Shown piece after piece: positions 1-11,860 of a stretch of 64,000 bases of DNA. Position 1 is the stretch's first letter. Every line of letters starts with the position of its first letter. The translations under genes and the position numbers were made by a program. Origin of the DNA: Ulva prolifera (taxonomy: Eukaryota; Chlorophyta; Ulvophyceae; Ulvales; Ulvaceae); the NCBI GenBank assembly GCA_023078555.1, contig CM041197.1, positions 6,531,810 to 6,595,809 on the forward strand, read 5' to 3'. A model generated the notes under the pieces. The model was not told the origin of the DNA and ran no database searches. It was given only the letters and a program-made list of their open reading frames with translations.

Positions 1-2295
1 CAGGTCCATTGCAGACATGAAGAAGGTAATCATTTGGTGCATTCGTGTTTGAGGACGTCGTGGTGCCCAGGAGTGCATCCTGCACCATCGCACGTCACGT
101 GCGTTGCCCATGCACGGAACGTGCGCACGCCCGCACGACCAGATATGCACATACAGTTTTAACAGGTCCATTGCAGACATGAAGAAGGTAATCATTTGGT
201 CCATTCGCGTTTGAGGACGTCCTGGTGCCCAGGAGTGCATCCTGCACCATCGCACGCCATGTGCGTTGCCCATGCACGGCACGTGCGCACGCCCGCACGA
301 CCAGATATGCACATGCAGTTTTAACAGGTCCATTGCAGACATGAAGAAGGTAATCATTTGGTGCATTCGTGTTTGAGGACGTCCTGGTGCCCAGGAGTGC
401 ATCCTGCACAATCGCACGCCATGTGCGTTGCCCATGCACGGCACGTGCGCACGCCCGCACGACCAGATATGCACTTGCAGGTTTGGCAACTCCTTTGAAG
501 ACATGAAGAAGGTAATCATTTGGTGCATTCGTGTTTGAGGACGTCCTGGTGCCCAAGAGTGCATCCTGCACCATCGCACGCCATGTGCGTTGCCCATGCG
601 CGGCACGTGCGCACGCCCGCACGACCAGATATGCACATGCAGTTTTAACAGGTCCATTGCAGACATGAAGAAGGTAATCATTTGGTGCATTCGTGTTTGA
701 GGACGTCCTGGTGCCCAGGAGTGCATCCTGCACAATCGCACGCCATGTGCGTTGCCCATGCACGGCACGTGCGCACGCCCGCACGACCAGATATGCACTT
801 GCAGGTTTGGCAACTCCTTTGAAGACATGAAGAAGGTAATCATTTGGTGCATTCGTGTTTGAGGACGTCCTGGTGCCCAAGAGTGCATCCTGCACCATCG
901 CACGCCATGTGCGTTGCCCATGCGCGGCACGTGCGCACGCCCGCACGACCAGATATGCACATGCAGTTTTAACAGGTCCATTGCAAACATGAAGAAGGTA
1001 ATCATTTGGTGCATTCGTGTTTGAGGACGTCGTGGTGCCCAGGAGTGCATCCTGCACCATCGCACGTCACGTGCGTTGCCCATGCACGGAACGTGCGCAC
1101 GCCCGCACGACCAGATATGCACATACAGTTTTAACAGGTCCATTGCAGACATGAAGAAGGTAATCATTTGGTGCATTCGTGTTTGAGGACGTCGTGGTGC
1201 CCAGGAGTGCATCCTGCACCATCGCACGTCACGTGCGTTGCCCATGCACGGAACGTGCGCACGCCCGCACGACCAGATATGCACATACAGTTTTAACAGG
1301 TCCATTGCAGACATGAAGAAGGTAATCATTTGGTCCATTCGCGTTTGAGGACGTCCTGGTGCCCAGGAGTGCATCCTGCACCATCGCACGCCATGTGCGT
1401 TGCCCATGCACGGCACGTGCGCACGCCCGCACGACCAGATATGCACATGCAGTTTTAACAGGTCCATTGCAGACATGAAGAAGGTAATCATTTGGTGCAT
1501 TCGTGTTTGAGGACGTCCTGGTGCCCAGGAGTGCATCCTGCACAATCGCACGCCATGTGCGTTGCCCATGCACGGCACGTGCGCACGCCCGCACGACCAG
1601 ATATGCACTTGCAGGTTTGGCAACTCCTTTGAAGACATGAAGAAGGTAATCATTTGGTGCATTCGTGTTTGAGGACGTCCTGGTGCCCAAGAGTGCATCC
1701 TGCACCATCGCACGCCATGTGCGTTGCCCATGCGCGGCACGTGCGCACGCCCGCACGACCAGATATGCACATGCAGTTTTAACAGGTCCATTGCAGACAT
1801 GAAGAAGGTAATCATTTGGTGCATTCGTGTTTGAGGACGTCCTGGTGCCCAGGAGTGCATCCTGCACAATCGCACGCCATGTGCGTTGCCCATGCACGGC
1901 ACGTGCGCACGCCCGCACGACCAGATATGCACTTGCAGGTTTGGCAACTCCTTTGAAGACATGAAGAAGGTAATCATTTGGTGCATTCGTGTTTGAGGAC
2001 GTCCTGGTGCCCAAGAGTGCATCCTGCACCATCGCACGCCATGTGCGTTGCCCATGCGCGGCACGTGCGCACGCCCGCACGACCAGATATGCACATGCAG
2101 TTTTAACAGGTCCATTGCAAACATGAAGAAGGTAATCATTTGGTGCATTCGTGTTTGAGGACGTCGTGGTGCCCAGGAGTGCATCCTGCACCATCGCACG
2201 TCACGTGCGTTGCCCATGCACGGAACGTGCGCACGCCCGCACGACCAGATATGCACATACAGTTTTAACAGGTCCATTGCAGACATGAAGAAGGT
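1..2295 (+). repeat. 1134-bp higher-order repeat (7 short monomers), two tandem copies
   Basis: Sequence at x matches x+1134 from position 1 to about 1160. Translated in one frame, 321 codons (95-1060 and 1229-2194, minus strand) are identical between the copies. The diagnostic GACGTCGTGGTG and ACATACAG variants fall at the same place in each. All monomers here are 162 bp (7 x 162 = 1134), so no core duplication is present. Near identity implies very recent duplication. Confidence 0.92.
213..374 (+). repeat. Prototype short monomer, 162 bp (ATCCTGC head, type A tail)
   Basis: This representative short unit has the head GCCCAGGAGTGCATCCTGC, a single 22-bp core unit ending in CCCATGCA, the constant GCACGTGCGCACGC block, ACCAGATATGCAC, and the type A tail TTTTAACAGGTCCATTGCAG. 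By count it has 44 G, 46 C, 36 A and 36 T (55.6% GC) and 11 CpG against about 12.5 expected, so CpG is hardly depleted. Short monomers with this head carry either type A or type B tails. The length is a multiple of three, which explains the long chance open frames. Confidence 0.95.
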
Positions 2296-2740
2296 AATCA
2301 TTTGGTCCATTCGCGTTTGAGGACGTCCTGGTGCCCAGGAGTGCATCCTGCACCATCGCACGCCATGTGCGTTGCCCATGCACGGCACGTGCGCACGCCC
2401 GCACGACCAGATATGCACATGCAGTTTTAACAGGTCCATTGCAGACATGAAGAAGGTAATCATTTGGTGCATTCGTGTTTGAGGACGTCCTGGTGCCCAG
2501 GAGTGCATCCTGCACAATCGCACGCCATGTGCGTTGCCCATGCACGGCACGTGCGCACGCCCGCACGACCAGATATGCACTTGCAGGTTTGGCAACTCCT
2601 TTGAAGACATGAAGAAGGTAATCATTTGGTGCATTCGTGTTTGAGGACGTCCTGGTGCCCAAGAGTGCATCCTGCACCATCGCACGCCATGTGCGTTGCC
2701 CATGCGCGGCACGTGCGCACGCCCGCACGACCAGATATGC
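2261..2740 (+). repeat. Truncated third copy of the 7-mer, register shifted by one monomer
   Basis: The TCCATTCGCG marker (following GAAGAAGG at 181, 1315 and 2287) shows spacings of 1134 and then 972 bp. The third copy thus starts one monomer early (6 x 162). Similarity to the second copy ends near 2741, where a type B tail with TCTGAAGACATAAAG replaces the type A tail. Confidence 0.82.
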
Positions 2741-4119
2741 ACTTGCAGGTTTGGCAATTCCTCTGAAGACATAAAGAAGGTAATCATTTGGTGCATTCGT
2801 GTTTGAGGACGTCCTGGTGTCCAGGAGTGCTTTGTGCACCATCGCCCGCCACGTGCGTTGTCCATGCACGCCATGTGCGTACCCCATGCACGGCACGTGC
2901 GCACGCCCGCACGACCAGATATGCACATGCAGTTTTAACAGGTCCATTGCAGACATGAAGAAGGTAATCATTTGGTGCATTCGTGTTTGAGGACGTCCTG
3001 GTGCCCAAGAGTGCATCCTGCACCATCGCACGCCATGTGCGTTGCCCATGCGCGGCACGTGCGCACGCCCGCACGACCAGATATGCACATGCAGTTTTAA
3101 CAGGTCCATTGCAAACATGAAGAAGGTAATCATTTGGTGCATTCGTGTTTGAGGACGTCGTGGTGCCCAGGAGTGCATCCTGCACCATCGCACGTCACGT
3201 GCGTTGCCCATGCACGGAACGTGCGCACGCCCGCACGACCAGATATGCACATACAGTTTTAACAGGTCCATTGCAGACATGAAGAAGGTAATCATTTGGT
3301 CCATTCGCGTTTGAGGACGTCCTGGTGCCCAGGAGTGCATCCTGCACCATCGCACGCCATGTGCGTTGCCCATGCACGGCACGTGCGCACGCCCGCACGA
3401 CCAGATATGCACTTGCAGGTTTGGCAATTCCTCTGAAGACATAAAGAAGGTAATCATTTGGTGCATTCGTGTTTGAGGACGTCCTGGTGCCCAAGAGTGC
3501 ATCCTGCACCATCGCACGCCATGTGCGTTGCCCATGCGCGGCACGTGCGCACGCCCGCACGACCAGATATGCACTTGCAGGTTTGGCAATTCCTCTGAAG
3601 ACATAAAGAAGGTAATCATTTGGTGCATTCGTGTTTGAGGACGTCCTGGTGTCCAGGAGTGCTTTGTGCACCATCGCACGCCACGTGCGTTGTCCATGCA
3701 CACCGACGCGTTGCCCATGCGCGGCACGTGCGCACGCCCGCACGACCAGATATGCACTTGCAGGTTTGGCAACTCCTTTGAAGACATGAAGAAGGTAATC
3801 ATTTGGTGCATTCGTGTTTGAGGACGTCCTGGTGCCCAAGAGTGCATCCTGCACCATCGCACGCCATGTGCGTTGCCCATGCACGGCACGTGCGCACGCC
3901 CGCACGACCAGATATGCACATGCAGTTTTAACAGGTCCATTGCAGACATGAAGAAGGTAATCATTTGGTGCATTCGTGTTTGAGGACGTCCTGGTGCCCA
4001 GGAGTGCATCCTGCACAATCGCACGCCATGTGCGTTGCCCATGCACGGCACGTGCGCACGCCCGCACGACCAGATATGCACTTGCAGGTTTGGCAACTCC
4101 TTTGAAGACATGAAGAAGG
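2741..4119 (+). repeat. Transition segment with the first 184-bp and 183-bp monomers
   Basis: The first long monomer starts at 2805 and the first 183-bp variant at 3637. The TCCATTCGCG marker recurs with GAAGAAGG at 3281 and 4296, spacings of 994 (five short, one long) and 1015 bp (four short, one 183, one 184). The 1015-bp 6-mer formed here is half of the higher-order unit that follows. Confidence 0.82.
3637..3819 (+). repeat. 183-bp monomer variant with CACCGACGCG core (diagnostic subtype)
   Basis: A long monomer whose second core unit reads CACCGACGCGTTGCCC and is 21 bp instead of 22. I located 14 of these, with the motif's GCAC at 3698, 4551, 5566, 6787, 7802, 9023, 18577, 19084, 19775, 20282, 21827, 22334, 23025 and 23532. 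They occur only in the 2236-bp and 3250-bp higher-order blocks and the lead-in to the first, and nowhere right of 23.6 kb. They therefore mark a shared ancestry of these two blocks. Confidence 0.92.
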
Positions 4120-7100
4120 TAATCATTTGGTGCATTCGTGTTTGAGGACGTCCTGGTGTCCAGGAGTGCTTTGTGCACCATCGCCCGCCACGTGCGTTGT
4201 CCATGCACGCCATGTGCGTACCCCATGCACGGCACGTGCGCACGCCCGCACGACCAGATATGCACATGCAGTTTTAACAGGTCCATTGCAGACATGAAGA
4301 AGGTAATCATTTGGTCCATTCGCGTTTGAGGACGTCCTGGTGGCCAGGAGTGCATCCTGCACCATCGCACGCCATGTGCGTTGCCCATGCACGGCACGTG
4401 CGCACGCCCGCACGACCAGATATGCACTTGCAGGTTTGGCAATTCCTCTGAAGACATAAAGAAGGTAATCATTTGGTGCATTCGTGTTTGAGGACGTCCT
4501 GGTGTCCAGGAGTGCTTTGTGCACCATCGCACGCCACGTGCGTTGTCCATGCACACCGACGCGTTGCCCATGCGCGGCACGTGCGCACGCCCGCACGACC
4601 AGATATGCACTTGCAGGTTTGGCAACTCCTTTGAAGACATGAAGAAGGTAATCATTTGGTGCATTCGTGTTTGAGGACGTCCTGGTGCCCAAGAGTGCAT
4701 CCTGCACCATCGCACGCCATGTGCGTTGCCCATGCACGGCACGTGCGCACGCCCGCACGACCAGATATGCACATGCAGTTTTAACAGGTCCATTGCAGAC
4801 ATGAAGAAGGTAATCATTTGGTGCATTCGTGTTTGAGGACGTCCTGGTGCCCAGGAGTGCATCCTGCACAATCGCACGCCATGTGCGTTGCCCATGCACG
4901 GCACGTGCGCACGCCCGCACGACCAGATATGCACTTGCAGGTTTGGCAACTCCTTTGAAGACATGAAGAAGGTAATCATTTGGTGCATTCGTGTTTGAGG
5001 ACGTCCTGGTGCCCAAGAGTGCATCTTGCACCATCGCACGCCATGTGCGTTGCCCATGCGCGGCACGTGCGCACGCCCGCACGACCAGATATGCACTTGC
5101 AGGTTTGGCAATTCCTCTGAAGACATAAAGAAGGTAATCATTTGGTGCATTCGTGTTTGAGGACGTCCTGGTGTCCAGGAGTGCTTTGTGCACCATCGCC
5201 CGCCACGTGCGTTGTCCATGCACGCCATGTGCGTACCCCATGCACGGCACGTGCGCACGCCCGCACGACCAGATATGCACATGCAGTTTTAACAGGTCCA
5301 TTGCAGACATGAAGAAGGTAATCATTTGGTCCATTCGTGTTTGAGGACGTCCTGGTGCCCAGGAGTGCATCCTGCACCATCGCACGCCATGTGCGTTGCC
5401 CATGCACGGCACGTGCGCACGCCCGCACGACCAGATATGCACTTGCAGGTTTGGCAATTCCTCTGAAGACATAAAGAAGGTAATCATTTGGTGCATTCGT
5501 GTTTGAGGACGTCCTGGTGTCCAGGAGTGCTTTGTGCACCATCGCACGCCACGTGCGTTGTCCATGCACACCGACGCGTTGCCCATGCGCGGCACGTGCG
5601 CACGCCCGCACGACCAGATATGCACTTGCAGGTTTGGCAACTCCTTTGAAGACATGAAGAAGGTAATCATTTGGTGCATTCGTGTTTGAGGACGTCCTGG
5701 TGCCCAAGAGTGCATCCTGCACCATCGCACGCCATGTGCGTTGCCCATGCACGGCACGTGCGCACGCCCGCACGACCAGATATGCACTTGCAGGTTTGGC
5801 AACTCCTTTGAAGACATGAAGAAGGTAATCATTTGGTGCATTCGTGTTTGAGGACGTCCTGGTGCCCAAGAGTGCATCCTGCACCATCGCACGCCATGTG
5901 CGTTGCCCATGCGCGGCACGTGCGCACGCCCGCACGACCAGATATGCACTTGCAGGTTTGGCAATTCCTCTGAAGACATAAAGAAGGTAATCATTTGGTG
6001 CATTCGTGTTTCAGGACGTCCTGGTGTCCAGGAGTGCTTTGTGCACCATCGCACGCCACGTGCGTTGTCCATGCACGCCATGTGCGTTGCCCATGCGCGG
6101 CACGTGCGCACGCCCGCACGACCAGATATGCACTTGCAGGTTTGGCAACTCCTCTGAAGACATAAAGAAGGTAATCGTTTGGTGCATTCGTGTTTTAGGA
6201 CGTCCTGGTGTCCAGGAGTGCTTTGTGCACCATCGCACGCCACGTGCGTTGTCCATGCACGCCATGTGCGTTGCCCATGCGCGGCACGTGCGCACGCCCG
6301 CACGACCAGATATGCACTTGCAGGTTTGGCAATTCCTCTGAAGACATAAAGAAGGTAATCATTTGGTGCATTCGTGTTTGAGGACGTCCTGGTGTCCAGG
6401 AGTGCTTTGTGCACCATCGCCCGCCACGTGCGTTGTCCATGCACGCCATGTGCGTACCCCATGCACGGCACGTGCGCACGCCCGCACGACCAGATATGCA
6501 CATGCAGTTTTAACAGGTCCATTGCAGACATGAAGAAGGTAATCATTTGGTCCAGTCGTGTTTGAGGACGTCCTGGTGCCCAGGAGTGCATCCTGCACCA
6601 TCGCACGCCATGTGCGTTGCCCATGCACGGCACGTGCGCACGCCCGCACGACCAGATATGCACTTGCAGGTTTGGCAATTCCTCTGAAGACATAAAGAAG
6701 GTAATCATTTGGTGCATTCGTGTTTGAGGACGTCCTGGTGTCCAGGAGTGCTTTGTGCACCATCGCACGCCACGTGCGTTGTCCATGCACACCGACGCGT
6801 TGCCCATGCGCGGCACGTGCGCACGCCCGCACGACCAGATATGCACTTGCAGGTTTGGCAACTCCTTTGAAGACATGAAGAAGGTAATCATTTGGTGCAT
6901 TCGTGTTTGAGGACGTCCTGGTGCCCAAGAGTGCATCCTGCACCATCGCACGCCATGTGCGTTGCCCATGCACGGCACGTGCGCACGCCCGCACGACCAG
7001 ATATGCACTTGCAGGTTTGGCAACTCCTTTGAAGACATGAAGAAGGTAATCATTTGGTGCATTCGTGTTTGAGGACGTCCTGGTGCCCAGGAGTGCATCC

Positions 7101-9255
7101 TGCACAATCGCACGCCATGTGCGTTGCCCATGCACGGCACGTGCGCACGCCCGCACGACCAGATATGCACTTGCAGGTTTGGCAACTCCTTTGAAGACAT
7201 GAAGAAGGTAATCATTTGGTGCATTCGTGTTTGAGGACGTCCTGGTGCCCAAGAGTGCATCTTGCACCATCGCACGCCATGTGCGTTGCCCATGCGCGGC
7301 ACGTGCGCACGCCCGCACGACCAGATATGCACTTGCAGGTTTGGCAATTCCTCTGAAGACATAAAGAAGGTAACCATTTGGTGCATTCGTGTTTGAGGAC
7401 GTCCTGGTGTCCAGGAGTGCTTTGTGCACCATCGCCCGCCACGTGCGTTGTCCATGCACGCCATGTGCGTACCCCATGCACGGCACGTGCGCACGCCCGC
7501 ACGACCAGATATGCACATGCAGTTTTAACAGGTCCATTGCAGACATGAAGAAGGTAATCATTTGGTCCATTCGTGTTTGAGGACGTCCTGGTGCCCAGGA
7601 GTGCATCCTGCACCATCGCACGCCATGTGCGTTGCCCATGCACGGCACGTGCGCACGCCCGCACGACCAGATATGCACTTGCAGGTTTGGCAATTCCTCT
7701 GAAGACATAAAGAAGGTAATCATTTGGTGCATTCGTGTTTGAGGACGTCCTGGTGTCCAGGAGTGCTTTGTGCACCATCGCACGCCACGTGCGTTGTCCA
7801 TGCACACCGACGCGTTGCCCATGCGCGGCACGTGCGCACGCCCGCACGACCAGATATGCACTTGCAGGTTTGGCAACTCCTTTGAAGACATGAAGAAGGT
7901 AATCATTTGGTGCATTCGTGTTTGAGGACGTCCTGGTGCCCAAGAGTGCATCCTGCACCATCGCACGCCATGTGCGTTGCCCATGCACGGCACGTGCGCA
8001 CGCCCGCACGACCAGATATGCACTTGCAGGTTTGGCAACTCCTTTGAAGACATGAAGAAGGTAATCATTTGGTGCATTCGTGTTTGAGGACGTCCTGGTG
8101 CCCAAGAGTGCATCCTGCACCATCGCACGCCATGTGCGTTGCCCATGCGCGGCACGTGCGCACGCCCGCACGACCAGATATGCACTTGCAGGTTTGGCAA
8201 TTCCTCTGAAGACATAAAGAAGGTAATCATTTGGTGCATTCGTGTTTCAGGACGTCCTGGTGTCCAGGAGTGCTTTGTGCACCATCGCACGCCACGTGCG
8301 TTGTCCATGCACGCCATGTGCGTTGCCCATGCGCGGCACGTGCGCACGCCCGCACGACCAGATATGCACTTGCAGGTTTGGCAACTCCTCTGAAGACATA
8401 AAGAAGGTAATCGTTTGGTGCATTCGTGTTTTAGGACGTCCTGGTGTCCAGGAGTGCTTTGTGCACCATCGCACGCCACGTGCGTTGTCCATGCACGCCA
8501 TGTGCGTTGCCCATGCGCGGCACGTGCGCACGCCCGCACGACCAGATATGCACTTGCAGGTTTGGCAATTCCTCTGAAGACATAAAGAAGGTAATCATTT
8601 GGTGCATTCGTGTTTGAGGACGTCCTGGTGTCCAGGAGTGCTTTGTGCACCATCGCCCGCCACGTGCGTTGTCCATGCACGCCATGTGCGTACCCCATGC
8701 ACGGCACGTGCGCACGCCCGCACGACCAGATATGCACATGCAGTTTTAACAGGTCCATTGCAGACATGAAGAAGGTAATCATTTGGTCCAGTCGTGTTTG
8801 AGGACGTCCTGGTGCCCAGGAGTGCATCCTGCACCATCGCACGCCATGTGCGTTGCCCATGCACGGCACGTGCGCACGCCCGCACGACCAGATATGCACT
8901 TGCAGGTTTGGCAATTCCTCTGAAGACATAAAGAAGGTAATCATTTGGTGCATTCGTGTTTGAGGACGTCCTGGTGTCCAGGAGTGCTTTGTGCACCATC
9001 GCACGCCACGTGCGTTGTCCATGCACACCGACGCGTTGCCCATGCGCGGCACGTGCGCACGCCCGCACGACCAGATATGCACTTGCAGGTTTGGCAACTC
9101 CTTTGAAGACATGAAGAAGGTAATCATTTGGTGCATTCGTGTTTGAGGACGTCCTGGTGCCCAAGAGTGCATCCTGCACCATCGCACGCCATGTGCGTTG
9201 CCCATGCACGGCCCGTGCGCACGCCCGCACGACCAGATATGCACTTGCAGGTTTG
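4120..9255 (+). repeat. 2236-bp higher-order repeat (13 monomers), about 2.3 copies
   Basis: Matching points recur 2236 bp apart: long-monomer heads at 4144, 6380, 8616 and at 5159, 7395, and the CACCGACGCG variant at 4551, 6787, 9023 and at 5566, 7802. The unit is a 1015-bp 6-mer plus a 1221-bp 7-mer (three 184, one 183, three 162). Rare variants such as GTTTCAGGACG (6009, 8245) and GTTTTAGGACG (6192, 8428) are copied faithfully. Edges are approximate. Confidence 0.9.
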
Positions 9256-10449
9256 GCAATTCCTCTGAAGACATAAAGAAGGTAATCATTTGGTGCATTC
9301 GTGTTTGAGGACGTCCTGGTGTCCAGGAGTGCTTTGTGCACCATCGCACGCCACGTGCGTTGTCCATGCACGCCATGTGCGTTGCCCATGCGCGGCACGT
9401 GCGCACGCCCGCACGACCAGATATGCACTTGCAGGTTTGGCAACTCCTTTGAAGACATGAAGAAGGTAATCATTTGGTGCATTCGTGTTTGAGGACGTCC
9501 TGGTGTCCAGGAGTGCTTTGTGCACCATCGCACGCCACGTGCGTTGTCCATGCACGCCATGTGCGTTGCCCATGCGCGGCACGTGCGCACGCCCGCACGA
9601 CCAGATATGCACTTGCAGCTTTGGCAACTCCTTTGAAGACATGAAGAAGGTAATCATTTGGTGCATTCGTGTTTGAGGACGTCCTGGTGCCCAAGAGTGC
9701 ATCCTGCACAATCGCACGCCATGTGCGTTGCCCATGCACGGCACGTGCGCACGCCCGCACGACCAGATATGCACTTGCAGGTTTGGCAACTCCTTTGAAG
9801 ACATGAAGAAGGTAATCATTTGGTGCATTCGTGTTTGAGGACGTCCTGGTGCCCAAGAGTGCATCCTGCACCATCGCACGCCATGTGCGTTGCCCATGCG
9901 CGGCACGTGCGCACGCCCGCACGACCAGATATGCACTTGCAGGTTTGGCAATTCCTCTGAAGACATAAAGAAGGTAATCATTTGGTGCATTCGTGTTTGA
10001 GGACGTCCTGGTGTCCAGGAGTGCTTTGTGCACCATCGCACGCCACGTGCGTTGTCCATGCACGCCATGTGCGTTGCCCATGCGCGGCACGTGCGCACGC
10101 CCGCACGACCAGATATGCACTTGCAGGTTTGGCAACTCCTCTGAAGACATAAAGAAGGTAATCATTTGGTGCATTCGTGTTTGAGGACGTCCTGGTGTCC
10201 AGGAGTGCTTTGTGCACCATCGCACGCCACGTGCGTTGTCCATGCACGCCATGTGCGTTGCCCATGCGCGGCACGTGCGCACGCCCGCACGACCAGATAT
10301 GCACTTGCAGGTTTGGCAATTCCTCTGAAGATATAAAGAAGGTAATCATTTGGTGCATTCGTGTTTGAGGACGTCCTGGTGTCCAGGAGTGCTTTGTGCA
10401 CCATCGCCCGCCACGTGCGTTGTCCATGCACGCCATGTGCGTTGCCCAT
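9256..10449 (+). repeat. Mixed segment with runs of consecutive long monomers
   Basis: Long-monomer heads stand 184 bp apart at 9307 and 9491, and at 9999, 10183 and 10367, so long units follow each other without an intervening short one. No strict higher-order period is evident. One core variant CTTGCAGCTTTGG occurs near 9614. Confidence 0.8.
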
Positions 10450-11774
10450 GCACGGCACGTGCGCACGCCCGCACGGCCAGATATGCACATGCAGTTTTAA
10501 CAGGTCCATTGCAGACATGAAGAAGGTAATCATTTGGTCCATTCGTGTTTGAGGACGTCCTGGTGCCCAGGAGTGCATCCTGCACAATCGCACGCCATGT
10601 GCGTTGCCCATGCACGGCACGTGCGCACGCCCGCACGACCAGATATGCACTTGCAGGTTTGGCAATTCCTCTGAAGACATAAAGAAGGTAATCATTTGGT
10701 GCATTCGTGTTTGAGGACGTCCTGGTGTCCAGGAGTGCTTTGTGCACCATCGCCCGCCACGTGCGTTGTCCATGCACGCCATGTGCGTACCCCATGCACG
10801 GCACGTGCGCACGCCCGCACGACCAGATATGCACATGCAGTTTTAACAGGTCCATTGCAGACATGAAGAAGGTAATCATTTGGTGCATTCGTGTTTGAGG
10901 ACGTCCTGGTGCCCAAGAGTGCATCCTGCACCATCGCACATCACGTGCGTTGTCCATGCACGCCATGTGCGTTGCCCATGCGCGGCACGTGCGCACGCCC
11001 GCACGACCAGATATGCACTTGCAGGTTTGGCAACTCCTTTGAAGACATGAAGAAGGTAATCATTTGGTGCATTCGTGTTTGAGGACGTCCTGGTGCCCAA
11101 GAGTGCATCCTGCACCATCGCACGCCATGTGCGTTGCCCATGCACGGCACGTGCGCACGCCCGCACGACCAGATATGCACATGCAGTTTTAACAGGTCCA
11201 TTGCAGACATGAAGAAGGTAATCATTTGGTGCATTCGTGTTTGAGGACGTCGTGGTGCCCAGGAGTGCATCCTGCACCATCGCACGCCATGTGCGTTGCC
11301 CATGCACGGCACGTGCGCACGCCCGCACGACCAGATATGCACTTGCAGGTTTGGCAACTCCTTTGAAGACATGAAGAAGGTAATCATTTGGTACATTCGT
11401 GTTTGAGGACGTCCTGGTGTCCAGGAGTGCTTTGTGCACCATCGCACGCCACGTGCGTTGTCCATGCACGCCATGTACGTTGCCCATGCACGGCACGTGC
11501 GCACGCCCGCACGACCAGATATGCACATGCAGTTTTAACAGGTCCATTGCAGACATGAAGAAGGTAATCATTTGGTGCATTCGTGTTTGAGGACGTCCTG
11601 GTGCCCAGGAGTGCATACTGCACCATCGCACGTCACGTGCGTTGTCCATGCACGCCATGTGCGTTGCCCATGCACGGCACGTGCGCACGCCCGCACGACC
11701 AAATATGCACTTGCAGGTTTGGCAATTCCATTGAAGACATAAAGAAGGTAATCATTTGGTGCATTAGTGTTTGA

Positions 11775-11794
11775 GGACGTCCTGGTGTCCAGGA
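11775..11794. other. Conserved dyad at the monomer head (representative position)
   Basis: GGACGTCC is a perfect 8-bp palindrome. It overlaps TCCTGG-TGT-CCAGGA, a 6-bp stem with a 3-nt loop at 11780-11794. The other head version (loop TGC) keeps the stem, so the dyad survives in both monomer classes and is present in most monomers. At 6011 and 8247 the palindrome extends to CAGGACGTCCTG. A role in cruciform formation or protein binding is inference. Confidence 0.8.
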
Positions 11795-11814
11795 GTGCTT
11801 TGTGCACCATCGCA

Positions 11815-11858
11815 CGCCACGTGCGTTGTCCATGCACGCCATGTGCGTTGCCCATGCA
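11815..11858 (+). repeat. 22-bp internal subrepeat, two copies, in a representative long monomer
   Basis: Two head-to-tail copies of a unit that begins CGCCAYGTGCGTTG and ends YCCATGCA. The first copy has CACGTG and TCC, the second CATGTG and CCC. Counts of one, two and three units account for the 162, 184 and 206 bp monomers. A frequent subtype replaces GTTGCCC by GTACCCC in the second unit (for example around 2880) and is normally followed by a type A tail. Confidence 0.93.
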
Positions 11859-11860
11859 CG

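Noticed and set aside
2799..2990. Many plus-strand 63-codon frames starting MFEDVLVSRSAL as a small-protein family
   Set aside because: Each starts at a GTG in CATTCGTGTTTGAGG and ends at the TGA of the next monomer's GTTTGA. They simply mark 184-bp monomers.
4123..7518. Minus-strand open frame of 1131 codons, and similar frames of 300-1015 codons across 95-25461, as repeat-protein genes
   Set aside because: The frames follow the satellite period, begin and end within monomers at arbitrary places, and switch between two stop-free frames whenever a 184-bp monomer occurs. There is no promoter-like or unique flanking sequence, and substitutions do not favour synonymous sites as far as I can see.
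11767..11783. CENP-B box at CATTCGTGTTTGAGGAC
   Set aside because: Only TTCG fits. The required A and the CGGG part of the 17-bp consensus are missing in every monomer class I checked.
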